A stretch of 64,000 nucleotides of DNA, from contig CANJMI010000004.1 in assembly GCA_947475525.1 (NCBI GenBank), positions 62,001-126,000 of the forward strand, in the 5' to 3' direction. The notes below the pieces were generated by a model. That model had not been told where the DNA came from. It made no database searches and worked only from the letters and a program-made list of their open reading frames with translations. The position numbers were made by a program, and so were the translations under genes. Shown in pieces: positions 50,480 through 59,467 of the stretch (position 1 is the stretch's first letter; every line of letters begins with the position of its first letter). The stretch comes from Polyangiaceae bacterium (GTDB lineage Bacteria; Myxococcota_A; Polyangia; Polyangiales; Polyangiaceae).

Positions 50480-52309
50480 GCGCTCGGATGACGAAGACCG
50501 GCCCGCGCGCCACCCAAGTATTGCCGTCGCGACCAGCGCAACGCCGAGGGTAAGGACCGAGCACGCGGAGGGATGCACGCCGAGCGCGGGGCTCCCAGGC
50601 CACGCATAAACCGGCCCGCCGACAACACCGAGCGTGACAAGCGCCCACCCGAGATCGCCCCCTAGTCGTGCGGCGACCGGCATGGCGCATGCGAGCCAGA
50701 ACATGCGTCGGAACGCGGGCGAACGCACCTCGGGAAGTTCACTTCCGAGGACCACGGCAGTCGTCGCTGCGACCCCCGCGAGCACCATGCCCGCGCCCTC
50801 AGCCACGGTCGCAGATTGCGCGCCCGCGGAGGCGTGACGGGCGAGCTCATGCCCAGCTCCGAGGGCAAGGCCCCACGCCCCCGCGAACGTCACGTCCGCG
50901 CGTGACGTCAACCTCGGTAGGCGCGGCGCAAACCTGAGAAAGAGCGCCGCTAGCCCAAACGCTAGCGGACCGACGGCCAGCCAAGGCAAGAGTGACACGA
51001 GGCCCGCGGGATTCACGGCCCAGCCAAAACCAAGGAGTATCGCTGTTGCAGCCGCGAGCGCGACGCCGCGTGCAGACGCGGTTCGCTCTTTAGGTGGTCG
51101 GCCGAGCACGAGCGCGAGGCTCCCAAGACATGCGGGCAACACGCTGCGCGCGCCGAAGCGAACGCCGTCGAGGAACGTCGCGGGCGGCAACGCGAGGGCA
51201 CGCAACTCGGCCGTCATGGTGCGAGCGAGGATCGTATCGACGTCGCGTATGCCGTGCTCGGGAAGGTCGGCGCGCACCCGACCGCGCAGCCATGCGAGGC
51301 GTTCGTCGAGCTCGATAGCGTCGCCCGTCCGCGGTCCGCCGAGCCGTTCGAAGCCGGGCCACACGCCCTCGAGGTGAGCGGCCGAAAGCCACCGAGCGGC
51401 GGCGTCTCGGTCGCCCCATGAGAGCGCCTGCCGCGCACGCACGAGGCGGTCGCGCGTGCAGCCGATGGGCTCGCCTTCGCAGGCACGCGCGAATGCTTGC
51501 CGCGTGCGCACGTTGGCGAGCATGCCGGGCAAACTCGAGTCGGAGACCCCCGCACCGAGAAGGCGTGTCGCGAGGTCGGCATCATCGAGAAGGGCGAGCT
51601 CCGCGGGGGCAAACGTCGGTGCAGGTGTCGAGGCGCGCTCCCGATGGCGCAGTGCCGCGACGACATACGCGACATCCCAACGCACCGGCGCGGCTAGAAA
51701 TCCGTGAGCCACCATCGCGGTGCCGGGGACACCAAACGTCACGCTCTCCCAGGCGCGCCGAGGGCTGATCGGCGTGGCCTCGCCGACGAACGGTGGCGGC
51801 CGCGGCTCGAGGGACCGAGCGCGCGCGGTGTCCGCTTCGCCAAAGCGCCCGTGGCACGTTGCACAATGCTCGAGGTAGACCGCGCGCCCGCGTTCCCGGT
51901 CAGGTGCGGCCGCAGGCAGCCGGTCGAGCTGATAGACCGCGGCCACCTCGTCAGCGAGCCGGGCCGCGTGCGCTGCGACGACCTCGACGGGATCCAAACT
52001 GCGGACCTCGCGCCGTAACCTGTCGAGATCATTCAGGCCATTGGGCAGGTGCGCCTTCATCCCTTCGAGCGCCGGCGAGAGGGCCTCCAGGATCCCGAGC
52101 TGTTCGTCCCAGTTGCGCTCGTAGCGGTCGCGGGGAGCGAGGCCCACACCGTAATCCGCGCGGACGTGCTCGAGGGCGGCGACGACCCGCGCGGCGTCCC
52201 GGTCATCTTCCCCGAATGCCCTCGGCGAGGCGGTCAGAGCACAGGCTGCCGCTGCCAGCGAACCGAGTTGCCGCGCCGTCATCGATGCTAGTATGGAGCG
52301 CTTGCGCAT
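50474..52309 (-). CDS. Cytochrome c domain fused to multi-pass membrane protein
   Basis: 611 residues. Signal peptide (about 11-32), helical segment (about 40-150), one haem motif CATCH around 158-162, then a long linker and about six to seven hydrophobic helices (about 400-600). The arrangement recalls the FTR1-type iron permeases with an attached cytochrome, but the REGLE iron motif was not seen. Start ATG at 52307-52309 is used; ATG at 52280 is an alternative. Only 27 bp separate it from the divergent Asp-repeat lipoprotein gene. Confidence 0.8.
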   Translation of the reverse strand: MRKRSILASMTARQLGSLAAAACALTASPRAFGEDDRDAARVVAALEHVRADYGVGLAPRDRYERNWDEQLGILEALSPALEGMKAHLPNGLNDLDRLRREVRSLDPVEVVAAHAARLADEVAAVYQLDRLPAAAPDRERGRAVYLEHCATCHGRFGEADTARARSLEPRPPPFVGEATPISPRRAWESVTFGVPGTAMVAHGFLAAPVRWDVAYVVAALRHRERASTPAPTFAPAELALLDDADLATRLLGAGVSDSSLPGMLANVRTRQAFARACEGEPIGCTRDRLVRARQALSWGDRDAAARWLSAAHLEGVWPGFERLGGPRTGDAIELDERLAWLRGRVRADLPEHGIRDVDTILARTMTAELRALALPPATFLDGVRFGARSVLPACLGSLALVLGRPPKERTASARGVALAAATAILLGFGWAVNPAGLVSLLPWLAVGPLAFGLAALFLRFAPRLPRLTSRADVTFAGAWGLALGAGHELARHASAGAQSATVAEGAGMVLAGVAATTAVVLGSELPEVRSPAFRRMFWLACAMPVAARLGGDLGWALVTLGVVGGPVYAWPGSPALGVHPSACSVLTLGVALVATAILGWRAGRSSSSERS

Positions 52310-52336
52310 CACGCGCGTCTTACCCAAGAGGTTCCC

Positions 52337-53296
52337 ATGAAAAGCTTGATCCGTGTTGGTTTTGCCTTCGTTTCATTCGCTGCCCTCGCCGCGGCTTGTT
52401 CCGCAAAAGGGGGCTCGGACACGTCCACGACGTCGACGACCACGACGACCAACGAGTCCACGACCAGCAACATGGTGGCGACGAGCGGCGGCGGCGACGT
52501 GTCGACCTCCAGCATGAACACCTCGGGAGCCGGCGGCTCGATGAAGCCGAAGGAAATGGACTGTACCAACGGGATGGACGACGACGGTGACAACTTCACC
52601 GATTGCGATGACTTCGACTGCAAGGGCAAACCCGAGTGCCCCGCGTCAACGGAGAATTCCGACGCGCTCTGCAGCGACGGCATCGACAACGACGAGGACA
52701 AGCTGACCGACTGCGCGGATCCGTCTTGCCACAACCACCCGGCCGTCACGCTCTGCAAAGAGACGAATTGCACGGATGTGAAGGACGATGATTCGGACGG
52801 CAAGATCGATTGCGCCGACAAGGACTGCTGGAAGGACGCCGCCTGCGCCACCAAGGTCGAGTCGGGTGATGTGGCTTGCGCCGACGGCAAAGACAACGAC
52901 AGCGACGGCAAGACCGACTGCGCGGACTTTAGCTGCCACGACACGAGCCCGAAGTGCGTCGAGACCGAGTGCACCAACGGGATGGACGATGACAAGGACA
53001 CCTTCGCGGACTGCAAGGATTTCGATTGTCAGTACGCCGGGAAGTGCGCCGATGCGGAAGTGACGGACTCGACCTGCAGCGACGGCAAAGACAACGACAT
53101 GAACGGCTTCATGGACTGCAAGGATTTCGGCTGCCAGAAATCGCCGGTGACGACGAAGTGCGAAGGCAACCCCACGACCTGCGCCGACGGCATCGACAAC
53201 GACGGCAACGGCTTCACGGACTGCGGAGATTTCGCATGCCGCAACTGCATGGGGATGAAGCCCTTCGCGGCGGCGACCTGCGCGCCTTGCGGTTGA
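52337..53296 (+). CDS. Acidic Asp-repeat lipoprotein (MopE-like calcium-binding pattern)
   Basis: 319 residues. Lipobox AAAC (Cys21), Thr/Ser-rich linker, then seven repeats of the form C-x-D/N-G-x-D-[DN]-D-x-[DGN]-x-[FTKM]-x-D-C-x-D (for example CSDGIDNDEDKLTDCAD, CADGKDNDSDGKTDCAD, CADGIDNDGNGFTDCGD). These D-x-D-x-D loops look like calcium-binding motifs held by disulfides; similar repeats occur in myxobacterial and methanotroph surface proteins. AGAGG stands before the ATG. A strong terminator follows. Confidence 0.85.
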   Translation: MKSLIRVGFAFVSFAALAAACSAKGGSDTSTTSTTTTTNESTTSNMVATSGGGDVSTSSMNTSGAGGSMKPKEMDCTNGMDDDGDNFTDCDDFDCKGKPECPASTENSDALCSDGIDNDEDKLTDCADPSCHNHPAVTLCKETNCTDVKDDDSDGKIDCADKDCWKDAACATKVESGDVACADGKDNDSDGKTDCADFSCHDTSPKCVETECTNGMDDDKDTFADCKDFDCQYAGKCADAEVTDSTCSDGKDNDMNGFMDCKDFGCQKSPVTTKCEGNPTTCADGIDNDGNGFTDCGDFACRNCMGMKPFAAATCAPCG

Positions 53297-53362
53297 GCCT
53301 CTCCAGGTAGGCAGGTGTGCGGAAAGGTCCGCACGCCCCTACGCGGACGCGCTTCAATAAGA

Positions 53363-53400
53363 AACGCCCGGCCCCTTTCGAGGGTCGGGCGTTTTTTTTT
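53363..53400 (+). terminator. Strong intrinsic terminator
   Basis: Stem AACGCCCG paired with CGGGCGTT, further pairs inside around TTTCG, followed by nine T on the plus strand. It ends the transcript of the Asp-repeat lipoprotein gene. Confidence 0.92.
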
Positions 53401-53451
53401 ACGAAGCAGCCAGAACAAACCGCCGGCAATACCGGACCGGGCGCAGACCCG

Positions 53452-53727
53452 TCAGCCCGCTGCGCGCGACGAGGGTTCCGCCGAAGAGCCCGCTGAAAAC
53501 GCGGTGTTGCCAGCCTCACCATCGGGCACGAGCGCATCGAGTACCCCGTCGACGAGGCCCATGTGGCTCCGAAGGCTCTCGACGAGCGGACCGACGACCT
53601 GGTCCAGACGCTCATCATGCCGGGCTTTGGCCACCCGCTGCAGCTCGCTCAGAAGCACCAAAATACGCAGCTGCTCGGTCTGCAGGCGCGCAATCACGTC
53701 GGGGGAGACGATGCTTGGCTGGCTCAT
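53452..53727 (-). CDS. Small conserved hypothetical protein
   Basis: 91 residues with very good ribosome site GAGGGGGAAGG before ATG at 53725-53727. Helical: DVIARLQTEQLRILVLLSELQRVAKARHDERLDQVVGPLVESLRSHMGL, then an Ala/Ser-rich end. No family recognised. Divergent from the poly-glutamate operon. Confidence 0.7.
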   Translation of the reverse strand: MSQPSIVSPDVIARLQTEQLRILVLLSELQRVAKARHDERLDQVVGPLVESLRSHMGLVDGVLDALVPDGEAGNTAFSAGSSAEPSSRAAG

Positions 53728-53764
53728 GCCTTCCCCCTCGCATCTCGTGTGCCAGGCCTCGGAC

Positions 53765-53788
53765 CTGCGATTTGACTTGGAATCGCAG
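53765..53788. repeat. Perfect 8-bp inverted repeat in divergent promoter region
   Basis: CTGCGATT-TGACTTGG-AATCGCAG (53765-53788) within the 194-bp gap 53728-53921 between the small hypothetical gene and the polyglutamate operon. It contains TTGACTT, a possible -35, and could be an operator for one of the two genes. Nothing else was recognised in the gap. Confidence 0.5.
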
Positions 53789-53921
53789 CGGCCCCCAGCC
53801 GTTCCGCGCATCGTTTGCACGAGGGGTTGGCAACCGGTGCACGCTTGCCGGGGCTCGCTGGCGGAAACCGCTTCCACGCCGGGCGCTACCACTGCTATTT
53901 CGGGGGCGAGGTATAGAAGTG

Positions 53922-54146
53922 ATGACGTTCCGCAAACTTGGACTGGTCTCGCTCGCGGCCCTTGGGCTGTGCGCATTCGGCTGCGATAAGAAGCCAATGG
54001 AGTTATCGGCCCCCCCGGCGGCTGCCCCGGCGGCAGTCTCGGCCACGCCCACCGCTTCGGCGACGGCCTCCGCGGCCACGAGCGCCGCACCGGCGTCATC
54101 GGGTGCAGCCGACGACGACGATGACGACGACGACGACGACGAGTGA
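53922..54146 (+). CDS. Small lipoprotein with poly-Asp tail, head of polyglutamate operon
   Basis: 74 residues: signal with lipobox FGC (Cys21), Pro/Ala/Thr/Ser linker with repeated SAT, and a tail of ten Asp and one Glu. The stop overlaps the start of pgsB (GTGA). No known family. The acidic tail on a lipid anchor next to a polyglutamate synthase suggests binding of cations or mimicry of the polymer end; this is inference. GTG at 53919 is an alternative start. Confidence 0.72.
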   Translation: MTFRKLGLVSLAALGLCAFGCDKKPMELSAPPAAAPAAVSATPTASATASAATSAAPASSGAADDDDDDDDDDE

Positions 54147-55360
54147 CCGTCGAACTGCTCGCTGCCGCCGCTTGCACGTTGCTCGGATTCGGCATCGTTG
54201 AAGCGGCGCGGCATCGGAGGCGCATCCACTCCGTGCCCGTTCGAATTCACGTCGGCGGAACGCGGGGCAAATCCAGCGTCACTCGGCTTGTCGCAGGGGG
54301 GCTCCGGCGCGCTGGAAAGCGGACCGTCGCAAAGACCACGGGATCGCTCCCGTCCTTTATTTTTCCGGATGGGCGAGAGACCCCAATCCTCCGCGCAGGT
54401 GCACCCAACGTCATCGAGCAGGCGCGCATCTTCGCCTCCGCGCGCGAGCTCGGGGCGGATGCCATCGTCCTCGAATGCATGGCGCTTCAACCTGAGCTGC
54501 ATTGGCTCTGCGAGTCCAAACTCATTCGAGCAACGCACGCCGTCATCACGAATGTCCGCGCCGACCACCTCGACGTCATGGGCCCCACCGAAGCCGACGT
54601 GGCTCGGTGCCTCGCGGCGATGATCCCGATAGGCGGCGTCCTCGTCACCGCTGAGGAGACGCATCTCGCGGTCCTCGAGGAGGCATGCCTCGATCGCAAC
54701 ACGAAGCTCGTCCGCGTCACCCAAGATGAGGTTCTCGCGATAAGCGACCACGAGCTCGCCCGCTTCGAACATATCGAGCACCGAGAAAACGTCGCGGTCG
54801 CGCTGCGCGTCCTCGCGGAATTGGGCGTTGACCGAGACCTCGCTTTTGAAGGCATGTGGGCCGCACCGCCCGACCCGGGTGCACTCACCGAGCACGACCT
54901 CGCGTTTTTCGGTCGGCGCATCGTGTTCGTCAACGCCTTCGCAGCAAACGACCCCGACTCGACGTCGCGCGTGTACCACCTCGCCCGCGCTCGCTACCCC
55001 GAGCTCGAGCACGTGATCGCGCTCTTCAACCTCCGTGAGGACCGTCCCGACCGCACACGCCAGCTCGCTCGCGACACCGCTTGCTGGCACAGCGCCGACC
55101 ACGTCGTTTTGGTAGGCGACGGCGCCCGCCTTTTCGCGCGCGAAGCCGGCCGCGTGAACATCGCAAAGGAACGCTTCACGATAGTCGACCACGAAGCCGT
55201 CGACGCGATGTTCGAGAGCATCGTCGAGCTCTGCGGCCGCGAAACGCTCGTGATCGGCATGGGAAATATCGGCGGTCCCGGCTTCGAGCTCGTGCGCATG
55301 TTCAAGAACCGCCGAACGCTCATGCCCGATCCCACACGCGTGAAAGGCGAGCTATTGTGA
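54143..55360 (+). CDS. pgsB: Poly-gamma-glutamate synthase PgsB/CapB
   Basis: 405 residues, a Mur-ligase-related ATP-dependent amide ligase that polymerises glutamate. One N-terminal hydrophobic helix, P-loop GGTRGKSSV (38-46), TTGSLPSFI, LECMALQPEL, TNVRADHLDVMGPT, NAFAANDPDSTSRVY and the C-terminal GNIGGPGFELV. GTG start overlapping the lipoprotein stop by four bases; the next gene overlaps likewise, so the operon is tightly coupled. Confidence 0.93.
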   Translation: MTVELLAAAACTLLGFGIVEAARHRRRIHSVPVRIHVGGTRGKSSVTRLVAGGLRRAGKRTVAKTTGSLPSFIFPDGRETPILRAGAPNVIEQARIFASARELGADAIVLECMALQPELHWLCESKLIRATHAVITNVRADHLDVMGPTEADVARCLAAMIPIGGVLVTAEETHLAVLEEACLDRNTKLVRVTQDEVLAISDHELARFEHIEHRENVAVALRVLAELGVDRDLAFEGMWAAPPDPGALTEHDLAFFGRRIVFVNAFAANDPDSTSRVYHLARARYPELEHVIALFNLREDRPDRTRQLARDTACWHSADHVVLVGDGARLFAREAGRVNIAKERFTIVDHEAVDAMFESIVELCGRETLVIGMGNIGGPGFELVRMFKNRRTLMPDPTRVKGELL

Positions 55361-55806
55361 AGGACTTGGTGGCGGTCGCCGTCGGCTTGGGCCTCGTGCT
55401 TGGCGTGCTCGGAACCGAGCTCTTGGGTCTCGCCGCGTCGGGGCTCGTCGTGCCGGGGTACCTCGCACTGCACCTGCACGAACCGAAATCCCTCGCCGCA
55501 ACGCTCGCCGTCGCTTTCGCTACGCTCGGTTCGGTGCGTTTCGTATCGACCTTCGCGATCGTGCACGGTAGGCGGCGTACCGCAGCGATGCTCCTCGTGG
55601 GCTACCTCCTCGGCCTCCTCACCGGCGAATGGTCCGGCCTCTGGACCGCGACGGATGAGCACGCGACAATAGGTCTGGTCATCCCGGGTCTCATCGCGCT
55701 CGGCATGGACAAGCAAGGGGTAGTCGAGACGTTGAGCGCGCTCACCGTCATCGCTGTCCTCGTGCGGCTCGTGCTGCTGGCCGGTGGCGCGGAGTTGCCT
55801 TCGTGA
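55357..55806 (+). CDS. pgsC: Poly-gamma-glutamate synthesis membrane protein PgsC/CapC
   Basis: 149 residues, about five hydrophobic segments, with SGLVVPGYLALHLHEP near the N-terminus as in CapC and a later GLVIPGLIALGM repeat of the same theme. It forms the membrane complex with PgsB. GTG start within the pgsB stop; its stop overlaps the pgsW GTG. Confidence 0.93.
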   Translation: MKDLVAVAVGLGLVLGVLGTELLGLAASGLVVPGYLALHLHEPKSLAATLAVAFATLGSVRFVSTFAIVHGRRRTAAMLLVGYLLGLLTGEWSGLWTATDEHATIGLVIPGLIALGMDKQGVVETLSALTVIAVLVRLVLLAGGAELPS

Positions 55807-56882
55807 AGTCGCTCTACTGGCAGGCGGGTCGTCACTCGCGGAGCGTGCTCGTGCTGCTCGCCTTCGTGTCGGCGGCTTCACTGCTGACGGTGGAGCGATT
55901 CCAAGTGAAGCAGCGCACGGCGTACCACTCCGAAAAAGTGAAGGCCGCCGAGCTCACCCAACACGCGTTCCAGGTCCTCAAAGATGAGCGGCTGAAGCGA
56001 AACGAACCTATCGACGCTCCGATCGATCCGACGGGCTCGGGACTGATGGGGCGTTTGGTATCGCCGACCACCACGGGCACGGGCATCGCCGCCGCAAAGC
56101 AGACGAGCATCAACCCGAACTTCGCGGCCGTGGTCGTCCAGCTCTTGAAACAGGCCGGCGTGAAACCAGGGCACGCGGTCGCCGTTGGTCTATCGGGTTC
56201 GTTTCCCGCGCTCAACGTCGCGACGCTTGCTGCAATTCAAACCATCGGCGCACGCGCGGTCACAATCTCGAGCGTTGGATCGTCGCAGTGGGGCGCGAAT
56301 CTGCCGAATTTCTCATGGCTCGATATGGAAAAAGCCCTCGTGCTTCGGGGCGTACTCGAACACCCCAGCGTCGCGGTGTCGCCCGGCGGCGTCGACGACC
56401 GTGCGCTCGGCCTCGAAGCGAACGGCAAGACGGCGATCGACGAAGCTATCGCACGAAGCGGATTGCCGACCCTCGACGCAAAAAACCTCGCCGATAGCAT
56501 CGAGAAACGCATGGCGACCTACCGCCGTGCGGCCGGTGATTCCCCCTTGCGAGCGTTCGTCAACGTAGGCGGAGGCACGAGCAGCGTCGGCACCCGAATT
56601 GGCAAAGAGCTCTTCAAGCCAGGGCTCAATCGAACCCTACCGCGAGGCGCTGCGCCAGATTCCGTGATGGCGCGGTTCATCGCCGACGGCGTACCCGTCG
56701 TGCACCTGAGTCGCATCGAAGTGCTCGCCCGACAGCACGGATTGCCGGTGCGACCGAACGCCACGCCGCCCGTCGGAGAAGGCGTCCTCTACGTGCAAGC
56801 CTTGCCAAGCCGCATGCTCGCCGCGGGTGCGTTCTTGTTGATCGTGGGACTCGGCTTCGTCCTGCTGCGACCCCGCGCGTGA
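55803..56882 (+). CDS. pgsW: Poly-gamma-glutamate system protein PgsW
   Basis: 359 residues with a membrane segment at each end (about 15-30 and 335-353) and a middle domain with VGLSGSFPALNVATLAAIQT, SSVGSSQWGANLPNFSWLDME and GGVDDRALG, FVNVGGGTSSVGT. It matches the protein found with PgsB/PgsC in operons lacking PgsA. PgsA/CapA and a depolymerase are not in the window, so polymer handling may differ. Confidence 0.9.
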   Translation: MKSLYWQAGRHSRSVLVLLAFVSAASLLTVERFQVKQRTAYHSEKVKAAELTQHAFQVLKDERLKRNEPIDAPIDPTGSGLMGRLVSPTTTGTGIAAAKQTSINPNFAAVVVQLLKQAGVKPGHAVAVGLSGSFPALNVATLAAIQTIGARAVTISSVGSSQWGANLPNFSWLDMEKALVLRGVLEHPSVAVSPGGVDDRALGLEANGKTAIDEAIARSGLPTLDAKNLADSIEKRMATYRRAAGDSPLRAFVNVGGGTSSVGTRIGKELFKPGLNRTLPRGAAPDSVMARFIADGVPVVHLSRIEVLARQHGLPVRPNATPPVGEGVLYVQALPSRMLAAGAFLLIVGLGFVLLRPRA

Positions 56883-56883
56883 C

Positions 56884-57555
56884 TCACGGTGCGCGTCGCT
56901 CGATGCCCGCGTGCTTCTCGATCGCACGCGTCAACTCGAGCCTGTCAAAGAGCCGCTCGACATAATCGAGACGGTCCGTTTCGACAACGAGGCTCGGCGA
57001 GGCATCGTAGCGGGTAAACCATTCTTCGTAGAGCCGATCGAGCGACGCGAGGTAGCTCCTCGGCACGGCCTTCTCGAAGGCGCGCCCGCGCTTCTTGATG
57101 CGTTTGACGAGCGCGGGGAGCGGACAGCGGAGGTAGATCATCAAGTCAGGTGGCCGAAGCTCCGCCCGCAACGTTTGGTACATGTCGCAGTAGCTGACCC
57201 AATCGCGGTCGTCGATGAAGCCCGCATCGTGGAGGTGGGCCGCGAAAATCTCGGCGTCCTCGTAAATCGTGCGGTCTTGGACGATCGGCGGGGTCTTCGC
57301 ACCCGTCGCCGAGACGCTTGCGTCGATGGTGCGGTGGATCTGAAACCGCTTGATCATGAACCAGAGCTGCGAGCTGTACGCCCACCTGGGCATGTCGCCG
57401 TAGAAGTCGACGAGGTACGGATTTTCGTCGTGCGGCTCGAAGAACGGCACCATGTCGAACTGCTGGCGCAACCACTCGACGAGGCTCGATTTGCCCGCCC
57501 CCATATTCCCGGCGACGGCAATCACCCGGGGAGCTCGCTCTCGTCGCGTCGGCAT
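56884..57555 (-). CDS. Deoxynucleoside kinase (dNK/dCK family)
   Basis: 223 residues. P-loop VIAVAGNMGAGKSSL (about 11-25), FFEPHDENPYLVDFYGDM, SSQLWFMIKRFQIHRTI, the DR motif QDRTIYEDAEIFA and LMIYLRCPLPALVKRIKKRGR. The family phosphorylates deoxyadenosine or deoxyguanosine in salvage; which base is not determined. ATG at 57553-57555 is used; a TTG further up would add 13 residues. Converges on pgsW with one base between stops. Confidence 0.92.
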   Translation of the reverse strand: MPTRRERAPRVIAVAGNMGAGKSSLVEWLRQQFDMVPFFEPHDENPYLVDFYGDMPRWAYSSQLWFMIKRFQIHRTIDASVSATGAKTPPIVQDRTIYEDAEIFAAHLHDAGFIDDRDWVSYCDMYQTLRAELRPPDLMIYLRCPLPALVKRIKKRGRAFEKAVPRSYLASLDRLYEEWFTRYDASPSLVVETDRLDYVERLFDRLELTRAIEKHAGIERRAP

Positions 57556-57662
57556 GCGGCTCGCATTGTCACGCGAGACCTCGATGCGTCGCAACCACGG
57601 AAACGAGCGCGCGCGTACGGGCTGTCAGCCGCGGCCCTCGGTGGTATAGCCGCGAGCACCCG

Positions 57663-58415
57663 ATGACGCAGGACTTCGACGCGAGCAAAGGCCAGGAAGG
57701 CCTGGAAGATCACTACGAACAGTGGTTCGCCCACATCGCCACGGATTTTCGCGCCACGAGCCTGAACCGCCTCGTGCTCGGCCTCGTTCCACCCGGTCGC
57801 GTGCTCGATATCGGCTGCGGCAGCGGCGCCCTTTCCGCGGAGCTCTTGCGCGCGGGCCGCATGGTCACGTCGCAAGACGTCTCCGAACGCATGGTCGCGA
57901 TGACGAGAATGCACCTCGACCGCCAGGGCCTCGACGCCGGCCACGTGCGCCTCGGCACAATCGAATCGATAACCGAGCGGGGCACATTCGACGGCATCGT
58001 CGCGCTCGACGTCATCGAACACATCGAAGACGATTACGCGGCGCTCGTACGGCTCCGCGAAGCGCTCGCCCCAAACGGCACGCTCGTCTTATCGGTGCCG
58101 GCGCTCACCTGGCTCTATGGGCCAAAGGACGTCGCCGTCGGGCACTTCCGTCGGTACGACCGCGACGGACTCTCGGCGTTGCTCGCGCGCGCCGGTTTTC
58201 GACTCGAGCGTTGCCGCTACTGGAACGCCCTCGGGATCGCGCCCGTCTGGCTGGCAAACCTCCGTGGCAAGCGGCTCGACGAAAGCCTGCGTTACTCGAA
58301 TTCGCCCGTAAAACGCTCGCTCAACGCGGCCCTCAGCGCGTGGTTCCGTTTCGTCGAGAACCCGCTACCGATGCCGCTCGGAATGACGCTACTCGTCCGC
58401 GCGAGGCTCGAGTGA
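57663..58415 (+). CDS. SAM-dependent methyltransferase, class I
   Basis: 250 residues. Motif I RVLDIGCGSGALSAELL, VALDVIEHIEDDYAALV and LSVPALTWLYGPKDVAVGHFRRY are typical of small-molecule or glycan methyltransferases that work in sugar and polysaccharide loci. Substrate unknown. The stop overlaps the GTG of the epimerase gene, indicating a coupled pair. Confidence 0.9.
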   Translation: MTQDFDASKGQEGLEDHYEQWFAHIATDFRATSLNRLVLGLVPPGRVLDIGCGSGALSAELLRAGRMVTSQDVSERMVAMTRMHLDRQGLDAGHVRLGTIESITERGTFDGIVALDVIEHIEDDYAALVRLREALAPNGTLVLSVPALTWLYGPKDVAVGHFRRYDRDGLSALLARAGFRLERCRYWNALGIAPVWLANLRGKRLDESLRYSNSPVKRSLNAALSAWFRFVENPLPMPLGMTLLVRARLE

Positions 58416-59362
58416 AGCTCCTCATCACCGGCATCGCGGGCTTCATCGGCTCCTCGCTCGCACGCCGCCTCGTGGAGCGTGGCGACACGGTGCTCGGCAT
58501 CGACAACTTCGACGCGTTTTACAGCCGCGCGACGAAGGAGAAGAACCTCGAGAGCCTGCGCCCGCATATCGAGTTTACCGAAGGTGACATCACGGACCGC
58601 GCGGCGCTCGACACCCTCCTCGCGCGCGGCAACGTCGATTGCGTCGTGCACCTCGCTGCCCTCGCCGGCGTACGACCGAGCATTCGCACACCTTGGCGCT
58701 ACAGCCACGTCAACGTCGTCGGAACCGCCCACGTCGCCGAAGCGATGGTCGCCCACGGGGTCGGCCGACTCGTGTTCGCCTCGAGCTCCTCGGTGTACGG
58801 CAACAACACGGACGTTCCCTATTGCGAGACCCAGCGCGTCGATGACCCAGCGAGCCCCTACGCCGCCACCAAGCGCGCGGGAGAACTGCTACTCGACACC
58901 TTCTCCCAACTCCACGGGCTCTCCACCGCGGCGCTGCGCTATTTCACCGTCTATGGACCACGGCAACGCCCCGAGATGGCCATCCACAAGTTCTGCCGCA
59001 GCATCGACCGCGGCGAGCCCATCACCGTCTACGGCGACGGCCAATCGAGCCGCGACTACACGTTCATCGACGACATCGTCGATGGCACGCTCGGCGCCAT
59101 CGACAGCACGCTTCACGGTTGCCGCCTCTACAACCTCGGGGGCACAAGCCCCATCCGCCTCGATGGACTCGTGCAAGCGCTTGGCCGCGCGCTGGGCAAA
59201 GAGCCCATCGTTCTGCGTGAACCGCATCAGCCCGGCGACGTGCTTCAGACCTGGGCCGACGTCTCGCGAGCCCGCGACGAGCTCGGCTATGTACCGAAGA
59301 TCCCGCTGCACGAAGGCCTAACCCGCTTCGCCGCCTGGATGCGCGGCGAAACCGAGTGGTGA
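58412..59362 (+). CDS. NAD-dependent nucleotide-sugar epimerase/dehydratase (SDR)
   Basis: 316 residues from GTG. Rossmann TGIAGFIGSSL (6-16), SSSSVYGNNTDVPY, catalytic Y150-x3-K154 in YAATK, YFTVYGPRQRPEMAI, and YGDGQSSRDYTFIDDIV. Pattern matches UDP-glucuronate 4-epimerase or UDP-glucose 4-epimerase; the SYG-type SSSSVYG does not decide between them. With the methyltransferase it suggests sugar modification of a surface glycan. Confidence 0.9.
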   Translation: MKLLITGIAGFIGSSLARRLVERGDTVLGIDNFDAFYSRATKEKNLESLRPHIEFTEGDITDRAALDTLLARGNVDCVVHLAALAGVRPSIRTPWRYSHVNVVGTAHVAEAMVAHGVGRLVFASSSSVYGNNTDVPYCETQRVDDPASPYAATKRAGELLLDTFSQLHGLSTAALRYFTVYGPRQRPEMAIHKFCRSIDRGEPITVYGDGQSSRDYTFIDDIVDGTLGAIDSTLHGCRLYNLGGTSPIRLDGLVQALGRALGKEPIVLREPHQPGDVLQTWADVSRARDELGYVPKIPLHEGLTRFAAWMRGETEW

Positions 59363-59467
59363 CGCGCCCCCAAAAAACAACTGCCCCCGACGAGCTCGGC
59401 GACATGAAGCCACCGAGCGTACCCCACGACGACGCGCATTTTTGTGGGGGCTGGGCGCTTCTTCCGT

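Noticed and set aside
59363-59467. Terminator or small gene between the epimerase and natB
   Set aside because: C-rich and G-rich tracts could pair loosely, but no proper stem with T run and no supported frame was found.
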